Source of the DNA: Xestospongia muta
Lineage: Eukaryota > Porifera > Demospongiae > Haplosclerida > Petrosiidae
Direction: 5' to 3'
DNA length: 64,000 nucleotides
Assembly: GCA_963693285.1 (NCBI GenBank)
Contig: OY848924.1
Location: 1,292,144 to 1,356,143 of the forward strand
Every line of letters begins with the position of its first letter. Position 1 is the stretch's first letter. The notes beneath the pieces were generated by a model that ran no database searches, had not been told where the DNA came from, and worked only from the letters and a program-made list of their open reading frames with translations. Shown in pieces: positions 1 through 15,900 of this stretch. Made by a program: the position numbers and the translations under genes.

Positions 1-673
1 AGATGGTATGAAGGCTTTAGTACAAGAATATCATAGAAATAGCAACAGAGAGAAAATAAACATAAGCCTGTAGCACAGATATTTGTGATATAAACATAGA
101 TAAAAATCCATCAGTAAAATGACCAGTGTGGGAGCATTTTAATTATTTGTGTAGGAGGTTCACATTTCTCTCTCTCTTTTGCCTTTTCTGTAATTATGGA
201 CTTAGTCCTTCACATGTAGTGGAACTGACTTGACTAGTGTTACAAAGCATTGGCCACAAATCATTCAATTTTTTAATAGTTCAAATGAACTATCATATAC
301 ATGTATACATGTATATATCCACATAGCATGTACATACTTGTATTAAAGTAACTAGTATACTTACTATATTGTACTTGTTGATATACATAACATCACTTAT
401 ATAGATTGAACACTCATTTTTTCCCACCTACAAAATTAGAAAATTAATTTGATTGTGGTGTCAAGTTGTTTACATAGTTAATAATGATTATAAAGCCAAT
501 GTTATATAAACAATATAAAAATTAATAGCCAATACACTAATATTACATCTTAAAACGGCCAAGTTATTATTAGTGTCAAAGTTTAATATAGATCAATGTC
601 ATGTAATAATATAGGCCTATTCTTAGATAAGGCATCCATTTACATGTATATATTAATGTATGGACAATGTAAC

Positions 674-972
674 TTACTGTTCTTTTAAATATTTTTCATA
701 ATTTTCTGCTACATAATTCTCTCTAATATCTTTTAAAGCAATTAATAAATTCCTCCTTGTTGCATTATGACCTTTCTCCTCTATCCATAACTGATACATA
801 CTGGTGCAGTCATGACATCCAGCTAGTGCAACACTGTTTAGTTCTAGTGTCACACCCAACTTATTCCACTCTGCAGTTTCAGCATGTGTAACTATTTCTT
901 TAATTGTAGGTTGTTGATCCAAGAAATCATCTGGTAAAGTAGATACATGTACACCTCCTTCAACCATATTAC
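674..972 (-). CDS. Gene A terminal Death domain exon
   Basis: This last exon encodes a complete Death domain of about 90 residues. Recognisable parts are the TIKEIVTHAETAEWNKLG start, a central QLWIEEKGHNATRRNLL stretch (the usual W-x-x-x-x-G and LL positions) and a closing helix ending NYEKYLKEQ. Phase 1 entry agrees with the preceding CARD-like exon. The stop codon TAA lies inside a perfect donor-like GTAAGT, so alternative splicing past the stop is conceivable, but I see no obvious exon in the remaining 673 bases. Such domains bind other Death domains in signalling complexes. Confidence 0.75.
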
Positions 973-3900
973 CTAATATGAAATGGAAAATATATAACTT
1001 AGCATTGATTTTTTTAAAATGATTTTTTCTTTGTTAAACAATATAATAAGCATTAATCAAGTTATTGATATTAATACATGTATAGATAACTTAATAACTC
1101 AGACTGTTCAAAAAAAAAACTGCCAATAATTCAAAATTCAAAATACAAACCTAATATTCATAGTTGGTGGTGTCTATGAACAGGAAGTTAGTACCTTTGG
1201 ATTTATTTTACATAATATAGGTATATAACTGCCAAAAAAATAGGTTGAAGCTTCAAGTATATTTAAAGATTAAGTAGTCACACAAATGATTATACCTGCA
1301 AAAATATTTTCAAAAATAATTATTGCTTGATAGTAAACTGTCAATTGTATATGTAATTACTCATCAGATTGCATCATTTGTGGTCGATAATGTTAGCTAG
1401 AATATGTATTTTGTGACAAATGTTGTCTCTTGAGAGAATTGTCTATACTTACTAATGGTCTTAGAGTAGTGTAATTTCTGAAATGTGTAAAAATTGAGCT
1501 GATTGTTATAAAATGAAAGGTAAGTAATATAAGAATCATGTATACATATTTATAGTCGTTACTATATCACACTTCTTCAATAATATGGTAAACTGAGTAA
1601 ACTGTACTTGTGTTTGTATTTTCTTGACCACTGTCTTATTGTGATTGAACATTTGAATCATCTGGTATCTGATAAGCTAGAATCTTTCTTTGCCTATCAC
1701 CTATATCTATCTTCATATTCCCCTTGGGATTTTTATTAATAGATTAATACTATTATTTAATTTAATAATAGATTAGAGTATAAGACCAAAGAAAATATAA
1801 ACACATTATAGTCTCAATAGTAGTCACTGTCAAGTATTGATAGACAATGCTTATTGGGATAACAATTTTTAAATCTAGTCAATAGCTTCCAATTAATTAT
1901 TTATGAACTATAATCAACTTAGCAAGATAGCTACACAGATAACTTTATTGGAGGTAAGAAAGCCAATGAGTTACTTCAAAAGAAATGAGGTAACTGAAAT
2001 CTAGTTATCAGCTTCTGATTAATGAAATTACTTTAAGTCAAATATATTATTCTGAAGTGTAAAAAGTAAGTGATTTATTTATCCTATTCATCAATCTACT
2101 TGATAGCAGTTATCAACTTTATAATGTAGTGTCCACACATGAACACACAAAGTACATACATGTACTGTGTCATATAAAATAATTCAGACAGAAGGCAAAT
2201 CAACATTAAATTAGAATTATCCATCACCACAATTATTAAAAAGCTCTTTCTCCAAGCCTTATCCTATGATTTGAGTTGTTGAAGTTAAGGATGTGTTGTC
2301 TACAATGACTACTACTTGTTATATGAGAGTGTTTAATAATTGTGTGAATTATATGTACACTCAGACCAAACAAAGATGATCACAGGCATTTCACATGCAT
2401 ACAAACTAACTGCTTACATAATATTATCACATTTATAATTATTTATATCATAATTGCTAAACAATCTCTATAGTATGGGAGACAGCTACTTGCTGAAAGC
2501 AAAAATATGCTGCAATGAAATTTGTTATTATAAGCCATTTGTCTAAAAAAACAATTATAGACTGCCCATGCCTGAAAACTGTCTGTGCCAATGCCTACAT
2601 GTTGTAAGAGCCAACTGCATGGTCCTATATTGACATAATTCACAAAAATATTTTTTCCAGCAATTTTTTGAAAATGACCATATAAGGAAATGTTTAATTA
2701 AATTCCTAGCATAGTTAATGACATACATAATTGTTAAACTTCTAAATATGATAACAAGCTAGTTTTCTAATGCTATAGAATGGGATTTATATATTCTTTC
2801 TCCTTAATGTAGCTAAGGCATCCTGCTATTAGATATTTGTGAGTTGACACATGCTGTCATATGGCAAGCAGTCCTAAATATACGTTATTGGCTTTGATAA
2901 CACTTTTGCTTTAAAGTATGCAGAGGACTAGATACTTAATAGGTGGAGTTAGCCTATAGTACATAGAAAATAAAGACATTTGTCATATACAGTAGATTAC
3001 TCAATTATAACATCATTAAAGACTCAGTTATACAAATATTAATTATCTAATATAATTATAGTGTTGTATGATAAAATGTCTCACTTTCTAGTTGATTTTT
3101 TATTCTTGTACCAATGTCCTTAAACTCCTGGTTCTGCTTTAAAAGGAAATCACAAAGAGCTTTTAAAAACTCAACTCCTTTTTCTTCAACCTGCTGTTGT
3201 AGTTCAGTAACTACTTTGTCTGCTTTCTCATAATCATCACCAATCATACTGTGTACATCTTTCTTAACATTTAATGATATCAACTTAGCAGAAAAGAGTC
3301 GATTAACAATGAACAACGGTTTAACTTCAATGGCTTCACAAACATCAGAAAAATATTCTTGAAATATTTCTGATGGATCAATAGTGTCTATAAAATGTAA
3401 CAATAAAAGGAAATATAACTGAATTAAAGAACAGTTTGTAAACAATATAGAAGAGAAGTAGTTAATTAATATATCTTAATTTCTCATGATCTCAGTAATC
3501 AAATACAACTCTAAGTAGTCTATTTATCAACATATATAAACTACTTATGTCAACTATAACAATCTAGACTATAAAATAACTCTATACAAACACAATCATC
3601 ACATACATTATATGTAGTGTTTATTATTTAGGTGTCTTATATTACCTTGTTGTGTAGTATCACTAGGGAGAGTATCTGCTTTGTGTTCACTTGATAGTTC
3701 ATTAGTAGAATGTTGCTATTGGATACAGGATATATGTGATAATATATGAGGTATAAAGTATTGTGGTATTATAATACACAAGATTGATGATGTAACTATT
3801 GTTTATATTATTGATAAGACTGGAGGTGAGGAATTACAATGTAATTGTTAGTAGTAATTATTGTCACATAGTGAAACAATCAATCTATCTATGTCAAACT

Positions 3901-6900
3901 AGGAATGCTTCTAAGAACCCAAAACCACAAAGAATGCTTCATGGGTGTGGCTACATATAGTGATATAACTGCTCAGTAGATTTAGTCACAGGACCAGACA
4001 CCCACTTGCTTAATGTGAAAACTACTTTTTGCATCATGTTGAACAATCACTGAGATCTGCTATCTTACCTATGAATATGCTAGATACCCTTTCTCACATT
4101 AAGCTATTGAGTATCTGGTCTCTTATCAACTAAAAGAAGCTATTATGTTAATAGCTACTTACTGGCAAAAGGAATAACCCTTAATATTTTAACAAATTAA
4201 ATTTGTTAATGATTACAATTAATACAATCTACTATTTAAGAGGACAAATCATACCTGATGTTCCATTGATAAGTTGTCAATAACGGAGCCTTCAGTTGAG
4301 TCAGGAGCACTTGATTCCTTATCACATTCTATAGAATATTGAGTAGAACAAAGTGACAATTATATGTTAATAGTTACATTGCTTTCCAATATAATAGTTA
4401 CATAACATGTATATTAAAGTATATATAATATGTGAACAGTTAGAAAATAAGAAAATACAATACATTCAAGATTTATTTGTGTATGCGTACAAAGATGTAA
4501 TGAACCACATTTACCAATTATAGTAATAATAAACTTACCATTAACTCTGTGACTGTCCTCAGTAATAGACTCACTAACACTTTTATTAACACCTATATTA
4601 TGAAGGACATAAACAGTTACCATTAGGAGTCATTGTATAATCATGTACAGGTTAAATGATATGGATAAAGTAAGTTACCACTAGTTTGATTATCAAATGT
4701 GTTCTTGTCTGATTGTACCATACCTCCTATAAAATTGTAGCATGACAATGAACATAATATATACTAGTATATATGTACCATTATTATCATGAGTTCTAGA
4801 GGACTCTTCTCTACCATGTTCACTGTTACTACCTATAATAAAATATATGTACATGATTATAGGTTTATTATTAAAGATCTGTTCACTCTGAATTGTTTAG
4901 GTTTATCACAGATAAACATTCCAATTATCTCATAGTCAACATTTTATTGTCATATTCCATACCAATTAAAGATACTTGTAAAGTTATGACATAATGTCTT
5001 GTAATATGACCTCCAATAGGATTGCCATGTGTGTAAATTAACTACCTCTTTAGTGATCATGGAATTATTATGTAACCAGTCTATATAATTATAGCAGCTA
5101 TAGATCGTATTGTTCACTTACTTTGAGTACTCTGCTGGACAGAACTTCCTTGCTTCAAGTACTCATATATTGTCATAGCATGAGCTTTCTTCTTAACAAG
5201 TGGTCCCTTTACGACATCTAAAATGGTCATCCAATTGACAAGAGCACCTTCACCTTGACCATTCATATCCAACCAATTTTGAATAACGTGACCAAGTCTT
5301 GTTTGATCTTGCATGTTGCCATTGGCCAAACCTTGAAGGAAATTATCACTCACTCCAAGACCATCTCTAATACTACGCCATAAAGCATCAACATCAGCTA
5401 GTTGGATTAAAACTTCACGTCTTGTAGGTCTTTCAACTGTAAGTACAATAAGATAAAGAACTGTTATATAAGATTGTCTAACATACATAATTTAGGGAAA
5501 TGACTGAATTCATCAGTTAAACTATCCTTTGTTAACATTGTCTCCTGACTACTACCTGTAATATAACAATATATAACAATAAATGAAAGTAATCAAATAT
5601 AAATATAGTAGATATAAAAACATGAAAACTAAATAATAAATAAACCTAATTATTGAAAATATGAAATTTTCTTGACATGTAGACATACCTCCAACATTGT
5701 ATGTAATAGATGATGACATCTGTTTGTCAGGTTTGGTAACAGGGTTAATAAAATCTGTAATAATAACTAAGTCATCTTTTATTGGTGGAGAAGGTATACT
5801 CTATGTAGAGAAGATAAAACAATTTCATAGACACACTGTTAAGATAAAGTCAATATAAACTTACCAAAGGATTACGTCCAGCAAAAACACTGAATTTGTT
5901 GAGAAGTTCTCTTACAGAGAGGTGTGTAAAATCTGATGATGGATAGAGGGACATGATCTCCTTACATACGTCTTTTATATGTTGGACATAGTGAACTGGT
6001 AGTGGTAGATCTTTGTTGGTGTCAGTAAAGAGAGCTTTGGTCACAAGAGGGGCAATACAGAGGTATGGTTCCTTTTCACCAACGACTAAATGGACAGGAA
6101 CACATTTGTCACTAGAAGAAGTAACAGTTTCTCTCATTAGTACTCCTTTAGCAACATTTCTCAGAGCATAGAGTATACGATTTTTCTGTTTCTTTTCCAT
6201 GACATCCTTAACATCACCAGGTGGAATGATAAACTGTTTTGAAGTACATGGACATAATTCTTTTTTAAGTTTAAGTACTTCTTTGATAAGTGATGCACGG
6301 AGTTGATAACTTTCTAATAAACTGCTGTGAGAAACTAGAACTGTAACACATCGGTTGTCTTCAGTAACCTCAACCATAACTTCAATATTAGTCTCCTCCT
6401 CTTTCCAATAAATACCATTTTTCCACATAGTACAGACTCGATGTAATGCTTTGAACATTGCATTGTCAGTAATATAATCAGTTCCCTCAGGAGGACAAGA
6501 ACAACAAGTATAAGCTAAGTGAAGAAGAAGAGTATGGAGAAAACGCATAGAGAGAAATTGATGTGATTCAGGACACCACAGGCACCAACCAAATCCATCT
6601 GTTGTTTCAAAGATTGAAGTGGGTTTGTCTTCTGTAATAAGTGCAGGAAAAAATAAAAATTTCTCATCTTTACTAATAGTGAAGTCATCAGATGGTACAT
6701 TGTTAGTGATACTAGAAACAGCATAAGAGTCTATTTGATGACAAAATTGTAGACTTGTTAAGAAATGAATCAGCATGTCTGTATTGTGTTTAGGGAAAAG
6801 GTTAGCTAGAGTAGAGACAGGCATTATACCAGTATTAGTGGCAACTGGTTTACGCACACGATCAATGCTTTTATTAAATAAGACACCATTTACCTCAGTT

Positions 6901-9900
6901 AAGAGAGCCTTTTTGTCAATAATCACCCATGTGTTAGCCAGAAACAAAATGAGACCCTTACTTCCAAGAATGGTCAAAAATTCTAACACTGTTGATCGAT
7001 CTGTCAAAAGACAAGGCTCATTTAATTCCATTAATTTGGAACATAGCTCATCTAGGCTAATAGCAACCTCCTCCAGCTGTTGAAGGTAAGAATTTAGACA
7101 GTGGCAGTGGTAGCTCATCTTATCATTTTTGTCCATAACAGCTTCACAGCTCTCGTTTAATTTCTCCATAAATGTCTCGATGCCTTTTCCTCCTGGTCGA
7201 TGACAGTCTATTGGGAAAAACCCTTTGTAGTTCTGAAAACGAACAGCCAGATCAGCTACATCATTTACAAAAGGCCGGAAGTCTTTTCGACTGGATAATT
7301 CATCAACATGACTTCCAAGGACAAGTACTTGACTTGAGCTAATTAACTTCATGCTTACATTTTCAACAAAGTTAAACCAGAAAAGGAGGTCTTTCTTAAT
7401 CGTCTCCTCATCGTCGGTAAGGTTGCTTAAAATTGCAAAGACAGCTGGTGACCTCAACAAGAGAGTTTCCAGTACTGCAGCATGGCTACTGTAATATTCT
7501 GCATGTCCGGCAAAATCGTAAATTACAACATTTCCTATTTCTATACTACGAACACTGTGGTACTCAATTCCAGTGGTTTGTAATACAACACCTTCAACAC
7601 ATTTTTCTAGATCATAGTAACCATTTTGTCCCTTTTTAGCACGATAAGAGATAACAGCAGCCAATGAGCTTTTACCAGCTTCTGTCTTTCCACAAAGAAA
7701 TAATTTAGCATACGATTTTGAGAGGTAGTCTCTGTGACATTGTTTGAATGGTTGAAACAACTTCAGTAATCGAAATTTATTACTGCTAGATACATCTGGT
7801 GGAATAAGATCCAATGGCATTTCTTGATCATTGTTTAGAGCTGCTAGATAATGTGGATCTAGCTGGACATTATGTAAAAGGTAGTGTATGGTTTCTTCAC
7901 TGCCACGCCCACAAGCTAAATGTAATAGATTATTTTCATTCTAAAATAAACAATGAAAATAAATAACAACTGTATTGTTATAAGTAATATAATATATGTT
8001 TCATGTGTATATAATGACAAATAAACAGATTAACCTGAGTATATTTTTAAAATACTTTTATATATTGTCATAGGAAAAAGACTAATCTTTCAGAAGAAAG
8101 GTTTGTACTATATACAACGACAAGGAAAACAAATCCTAAGACAAAAAGTATGTACATATGTTAGAGATCATATCAAAGACTACCTCTTTAACTAGTTAAT
8201 AAAGATTACCAATATTAGTCTGACATTGCCAACCCTTCCCTAAGAGATGAAGGGTCTGGGGACAAGTACATATAGGACTCATACAACAGGAATGAGGATG
8301 TAGGTAAAGTATACATAGATGTGAGCATGTGTTAAGAGAGTGAAAATGCAAAATGGCTGTTACGGTATGTATTGTACATAGTGATCTTTCATATAGAAGC
8401 ACAGACGGTTTTTTACTAACTTATGCTGCCTTGTATCACTCACTATGTGTCCATAAGATCATGTGAATATTTGTTTTACATACAAATGAACAAAATGACT
8501 TGTCTACATGTCAATGTACTTCCACCTCAAATTGGTGATCTATTTAGAATATATGAAGTTCCTAAGAATGCTATTACCCAATTATAGGAAAATCAACATA
8601 AAGTGTATTATAACAGAGGATCAATAACTATTGAAGCCACAAACAGACAGGTAAATCACAAGAGTGTGTATATGTGTGGGAGGGCTAATAAAGGGAGTGG
8701 TTCTTGGAGTAACTTGAATTTGATGACATCATCATGACATGACACATATTGATGTCATCATTATAGTACAAGTTACAAGTTACCAAAAAGCATCCTAAAG
8801 CCTTAACCTTCTAAACTCAAAAAAACTAAACCATACATTTATACTACCATTATCTACACATGACATAAAATGATGTCATCATTATGGTACAAGTTACACC
8901 AAGAAGCACACAATAAAGGTCACATAGAGCATGCTAAATTTTGCGTATTAATTGTTCATAACTATTAATAAATTGATCCATTAATAAATATTGTCATTGA
9001 TTGATGTAATGACAACAGGTTACGTTTGACACATTGTAGACAAATGTCAAAATTTTATTTGTGATTAATGTTCTTGGAACATCTTTTGGCAAAAACATGT
9101 TATCAAAATATTGGACAGTCTGGATATGAGTAAGGTTGCTATCAATATTGAAGACAATATTAAATGTCATACTTCAAAGGAATAGCTCATAAGTAACTAT
9201 AATATGACTTACATTATCTGTAGCATTTATGTCAGCTTGTCCCTCTTCAATTAATAACTTTAGAACATCAACATGACACTCCCATGCTGCATAATGTGCT
9301 GGTGTTTGCCCTGACTATAAATTAGAAAACATAAGAGGAAAATTTATTCAATTACAAAAAGTACAGGAACTATCTGACACTAAACTATATAGTCAATATA
9401 ACAGTCATCAATACAGATAATCATAGCTATTGTATTATCATGTCAAACCTGACCAATCACAGGGACATAAAAAGACATAGAAACTATCTAAGATATTAAA
9501 TGAGTGTCAGTTTACTATAAACATTTTCATCAATAATAAACTAGGTCATTTAGGTCACAAACGTATCATAACTACCACACTTATAATGATTATCAATTCT
9601 ATTAACATGATATAATTATTTAAACTTGACTTTATAACTACATTTATAAGGTATAGGGTTTCTAAGTATTATAACTAATGAAAAGATGTTCTATGGAGAT
9701 TTCGTTGTAATATATTATGGAAATTATATGTTTGTCATTAATAATATAAAATAAAGTAACCTTTTTTTAAATGTATTCAAAAAGTCATTTTGTATAATAA
9801 CTAACAAATAGTTTCCTGTCCTGATTGATTATTGTAATATTACTTTATTATTTTATAAGCCACACCCACTGATATGCAATATAGTGCTAGTCCTTCTATG

Positions 9901-12900
9901 AGAAGAGAGATTATTCTTCAATAATCTTAAGTTGTTGGCAACCAATTGCGATATATCTCAAGTATGCCATCAATGTTAAGGTTTAATTTTTAAGGGGAGG
10001 GGTCTAGTTATATTAGTAACCATAGGTAATTTAGATGTGTTAAGGACAGCTCCAGATAAGACACATTGTTCCATGACATTACTCTTTGTCTATCTGAATT
10101 AAGGGGTAACTGTGTATTCTCAATGCAACCACAAGTTTATTATAATAGCAATGTCTATTACATGTTAATATATTCATGATATAGGGAGTTTAACATCTAG
10201 TGAGTAACATATATCTATGGATGACATAAGCTTATTCAACATCTATAATGTATGCTCCATTCTTCTTATTGTCACTATGAACTTAGAGATCACATCAAAG
10301 ACTAGATCTTTAACTAGTTAATAATTACTGCCAATACATGATACAGTTATAGATTGTCATTGTAGTTTCTTATCAGGAGAATACTAAATGTCTAACAATA
10401 TTATTGTATTTACTATGACATGAAATAAATATTTTTTCATAAATGATAAATAAAAGATATTTAAACCATTCTCATTTTTTAAAACTACATTAATTTCTAC
10501 ATGTTGATGTATTTGGCATGAAATCATCACATTTCAGTATTTATACAAAATATTTCTATCTCTATAAATTAAAGTATTTATGTTTAACAATCCTCAATGA
10601 CACTAGAAACATATGATAAACACTCACCAACATGCAATATGGTGTGAGCTTTTCTTCGATAATCTCAAACATTTGGCAAGCAATTGCAATGTATGTCCAG
10701 TATGATATCAATATTAATGTTTAAAGTTCAAGGGTTAGGGTTTTAATTATATTAATAATGAAAGACAATTTAGATGTGTTAAGGACAGCTCAAATATGCC
10801 ATCAAAGTTAAGGAATAAGGATGTGCTCCATCAATCTTATTGTCACTATGGAGTACATGTAATGAAAAAGAATTAATATTGGAGTAGCTCACTACTGGCT
10901 GTTCTCATATACTTAACCATTTAGTCTTGGGTGAAAGTCTAGTAAAAGTATAAAAGTATAGTATAATACTAATGATACAAATCCTCTTATAATCATCAGA
11001 ACAGTTTGACACAAATGGAAAACCATACTAGTGGTCCCTCTGCGAATACCAAAATGTTTTCAACTATATGTACTACCATTATAACAGGTCACACCTATTG
11101 ATAACTGACACTGATATCTTTGGTAATCCTGTACTAACAAATATTTGACCAACAAATCAATTTCTACTAGCCCCACCCATAATATTCTATATCATGAATA
11201 TTGATTTAAATCTAGTAACTTGTAGTATTCTCTACAAACAATATAAACTGACCCAGTTACATATATTGGGATCTGCATTGGAGTTTAACAGTAGCTCTAC
11301 GATATCACAGTAACCTCTTTCTGATGCTAAATGTGGAGCTGTTTGCTGACTCCAGGAGAAGAACACAAGTATTTATTGTTGATTACAATAGCATTAAATT
11401 TTACATAATATTATAATATATACCAATACTAAAATAGACTACATATTAAAACTAAAACAAAAATTAAAATCATAAAAACTGTCTTAGAATGTTTTGGATG
11501 TATTTGTATTGCTGGTGTTTTTCTATTATTGAAAAATAGAGATTTGAAGTAGTTACCCTAGAGTAATACATAACAATGGCTCACTATAGGCTGCTCTTAG
11601 TAATCTTTACAATAATATATACTGACCCGGTCATGAATATTGGGATTTGCATTGGAGTTTAACAGTAGCTGAACAATGTTAGTGTAGCATCCTTCCGATG
11701 CTAGATGTAGAGCTGTTTGTTTACGCTATAGGAAGTACACAATAATAGATTAAATTTTATAGAATATCATAACATGTATACTAATAATAAAAAAGAATTA
11801 CATATTAAAATTAAAACAATTAAGATTCTTTTGGATGTATTAGAATTTCAGTTGTTTTCTCTATTATTGAAAACTGGAAATTTGAAATATGAAGTAATTA
11901 TTATTTAATCTATAGTAACATGCAGTAATCTTTAAAAACAATATACACTGAACACCTTGTCAGAAATATTGGGATCTGCATTGAACTTTAATAGTAGCTG
12001 TACAATATTACAGTAACCAGCTTCAGATGATGTATGAAGAGCTGTTCTCTGAACCTAGATAAAAGACAAAAATATTATATTTATTGTTGATTATAATAAC
12101 AAAAAATTAATAAACGATGATAATATTTAACTATGACTAACAGAACAAATATTAAAATTAAACGGGGTTAAAATTATAAAAAATGTCCTAAGATGCTTTT
12201 GGATGTATTGGTATTGCAGTTGTTTTCTTTATTATTGAAAATTAGAGATTCGAAGTAGTTACCATAGAATAATAGATAAGAATTATTTACTACAGGCTAT
12301 TCTTAGTAATCTTTACAAATATTATACACTGACCCAGTCACGAATATTGGGATTTGCATTGGAGTTTAACAGTAGCTGTACAATATCACAATAACCTCCT
12401 TTTGAAGCTAGATGTAGAGCTGTATGCTGATACTAAAGGAAGTACACAAGTATTTATTGTTAACATCAAAATTTATAGAAAATTATAATACATACCTATC
12501 ATAAAATGGACCACATTTTAAAATCAAACAAGATTAAAATTGTAAAATTTGTTCTGAGATACTTTTAGTTGTATTGGCATTCTATTTTTCCCCTTATTAT
12601 TGATAATTAAATATTTATAATAGCTATCATAGAATAATAGAGAAGAATGGGTCACTAGTGGCTGTCATGTAAAGTGAGCTTGTAAAAAACAATAAATACC
12701 TACAATATGTATTTATTAATTTATAAAACTTTAGTGATAAGAAACAACTAGGACTACAGTATTATATTAAGTATTAGTATAACAATTATAACACCTGCTT
12801 TGAAAGTAAGAATGAGTAAAGCTTTATTTTTGGATTGTGATTACCAGTATTATTAAAAATAGCATTGTTAGGCCATACTTCAAAGGCTGGTTCAAGATAA

Positions 12901-15900
12901 TTTAATAATAGAAATGTTCATGTCTTTTGAGGGCTGACATTCACTGACCATGAATATAATTTGTTAAAAGGAAAGATTATATCAATAAAAACAAATCTAC
13001 CAATTTACAGATAAAATTTTTGCTGAATTTAGAAAAGGTCATATTAATTGACAACGCTAGAAGAAAGTTTGTCAAAATGTCAAAATAGGCATATTAATTT
13101 AAGATTTGGACCAAATACCTCCTTCATTATTATCAATGTATGAAAATATCAACAGAGTAAATGATAGTGTAGTCTACTAGAAGTACGAAAAGAGAGATTA
13201 AACTGTCTTTTAATGAAACAATGTCCATAAGAGTAGGAGGAGATAAATACCTTTAATGATTGTTACTTATCTACTTTTTTATAAAATACAATACTTTAAA
13301 AAGTAAACACTAACAAACAACAGTAATTTATTACTATTTAATCAGTGTACTAACCTTCAGAAATCCACCGTGATGAACATTGACATTAGCACCTGATGTA
13401 AGTGCTAGAGTTACATTTTCTATATTACCATTTTCAGCTGAAGTCAAAAGTAGGTCATCCTGTTAAAATAAATAATATATTATAACTGTGACATGTACCC
13501 ACATATAATTAGGTCATGTTTATAATATATCATAACATATAAGATCACTATGTCCATGTCATCATATACAGTAAATATATTATTACATTCATCACTTACA
13601 TTTCTAACTTGGTCTATATCTCCTCCAAAAGAACATAAGAGCTCAACAACGTTATCATGATCATACCAGTATGCTAGATAAAGTGGGCTATGTCCCCACT
13701 ATAAAATGAAATAAATTGCTTAATAATGACAATAGATTAAAATAGCTAAAACAAACATATATAGAAATATACATAGACACATGCTCCAAAACAATGCTTC
13801 CAATAATATTAGTAATTGGTTAGATATATCAAAGAAGAAATGAAAAATATTTCATCCCACCCACAAAAATTTCAGTGAAAATTTATTTGCATGGAACGAA
13901 AAGGTTAACTTAATTCTACTCATTACATTGACTTTGAACTATATCCTGTCCTACTAAACATATATGTACATGTAGTAGAGATAATAAATGAAATATAAAT
14001 TATACACAATACACACTGACCTTGTTATGAATATTAGGATCTGCATTTGACTGTAGCAGAAATTGGACTACCTCAGCGTGACCATTACCTGAGGCTAAAT
14101 GCAAAGCTGTATCGTCATTCTAATAATGAAACAACAAAGAATGTGAATTTAAATATGACTACTGCAATTTCTAAAATACTACAGTAAGAGAATATCACTA
14201 AATCAGTTATATAGTATAGAGTTAGTAACAGTTTAAAAATATAATGTGTACATAAATGAAGTAATGACTTTGTTCATGACAGATTTACTCTAATTCTTTG
14301 TCTATTACAGCAATACAACAATATTGTTTATTTAAATATCTAGAAATAGTAAGTTTATAACATATAATAAAACTATATATTGCACTATAGATTCTTATAC
14401 TACACAGTGGCTTTGAGTATGACACTTGCTTTTCAACTGTTGCTATCTACAAACAAGCTATTTCAATGTCCTAGTGTTTTCATCATCATATTACAATGTC
14501 ATGACATATATAGTATAGCTCCTTAGATTGAGTTTTTTATGTCAATCAAAAAACTTTATATTTCAAAGCATTAAACCTTATATATAGGTGACTACTCATG
14601 AAAATAGTATATTGTTTATAAATGAACTTATAATTGTCCAATTAATGAGCTACCTTTTATAACAAAGACTCACTTATTATAATAAGGGATAACTTACAAA
14701 ATCCACCTCTTTAGCACTCAAATTAGCATTTTTCATTAAAGCTTCTTTCACTTTATCTGCTAGTCCTTTTATAGCGGCTGCTAACATAATTTCATCCTAA
14801 GAAATCATATTAAGTAAATACAAATAAATGAAATAATATACGACATAATAAATATTATATATATATATATATATTACAGATATACAAAGATTTTCAGTAG
14901 GTCATTCCAGGACAGCCTGAACACTACAGAAATACTTTCTTAGTGCTAAGGTGCTTAACAATATCTATTTACTTTAATTTCCTAATTTTTATGTGGCATA
15001 ATTTAGCTTTGCAATTAGGTATAAGATAAGGTAACAAAGTATGCATACTGTTCCCTCCAATATTACATCAAAACTAATAATAGCATTAGTAGCATTTTAA
15101 TTATGAAATTTGTCAGAAATAAATCTGGATATGCACTGTAAAAATTAATAAGCCATTTTAACAATTAATTTGTACCTGAAATTGGTGGATTACTATGAAA
15201 TCTAGAATTTATGTAAACTACTCACTGTATAATTTATTGGTATGTAATACAAAGTCAATTAGCAACAATACTGGACCTTAGTGTTACATGATATGCTTTA
15301 AACTAATGTCTTATGATAGTTATAAGCTATAAAAACCATTGTTAAAAGAACAGTCTTGTAGAGAAAACAGAACAAAGCTACATAACAATTATGTCAGCAA
15401 AGGTCATGATGTTTATCCATTAAGTACATGTTATGTGTATAAAGACTTGGGCAATAAATAGCAGATATACTTTAATGTAAGTATGTACATGTATATAATA
15501 TCAATGTAATGGACAAATGGTTGAGTTATACTAAATATTGACCTCAACTACATACATGTATACACTTACATAATCAGGAGTAGCACCTGCATTTTCTAAG
15601 AGTTGTACTATTGTGTTATGACCATTGACGTAAGCTATAGTATGAGGTGTTGCTTTTGTGGAACAATGACTAAAAGTACTTAGAATCTATGAAACAAAAA
15701 AAGACATTTTAATAATATTAAAATGTCTTTTTTGTTACATAGATTCTATCAATCAAACACTTGAGTTATATTGATCTCAGCTATATACATGTATACACTT
15801 ACAGAACAATGACTAACACCTACACTTGAAGTTTGTGTTACATAACCTCCTTTATCATAACTAATCTATATAATAAAAAAGACATTTTAATATATGAAAT

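Noticed and set aside
1..673. Further exon of gene A beyond the stop
   Set aside because: The stop overlaps a good donor, but I found no downstream coding segment with an acceptor in this stretch.
6515..7639. Plus- and minus-strand open frames overlapping the Roc-COR exon
   Set aside because: They are shadows of the 692-codon coding exon in other frames.
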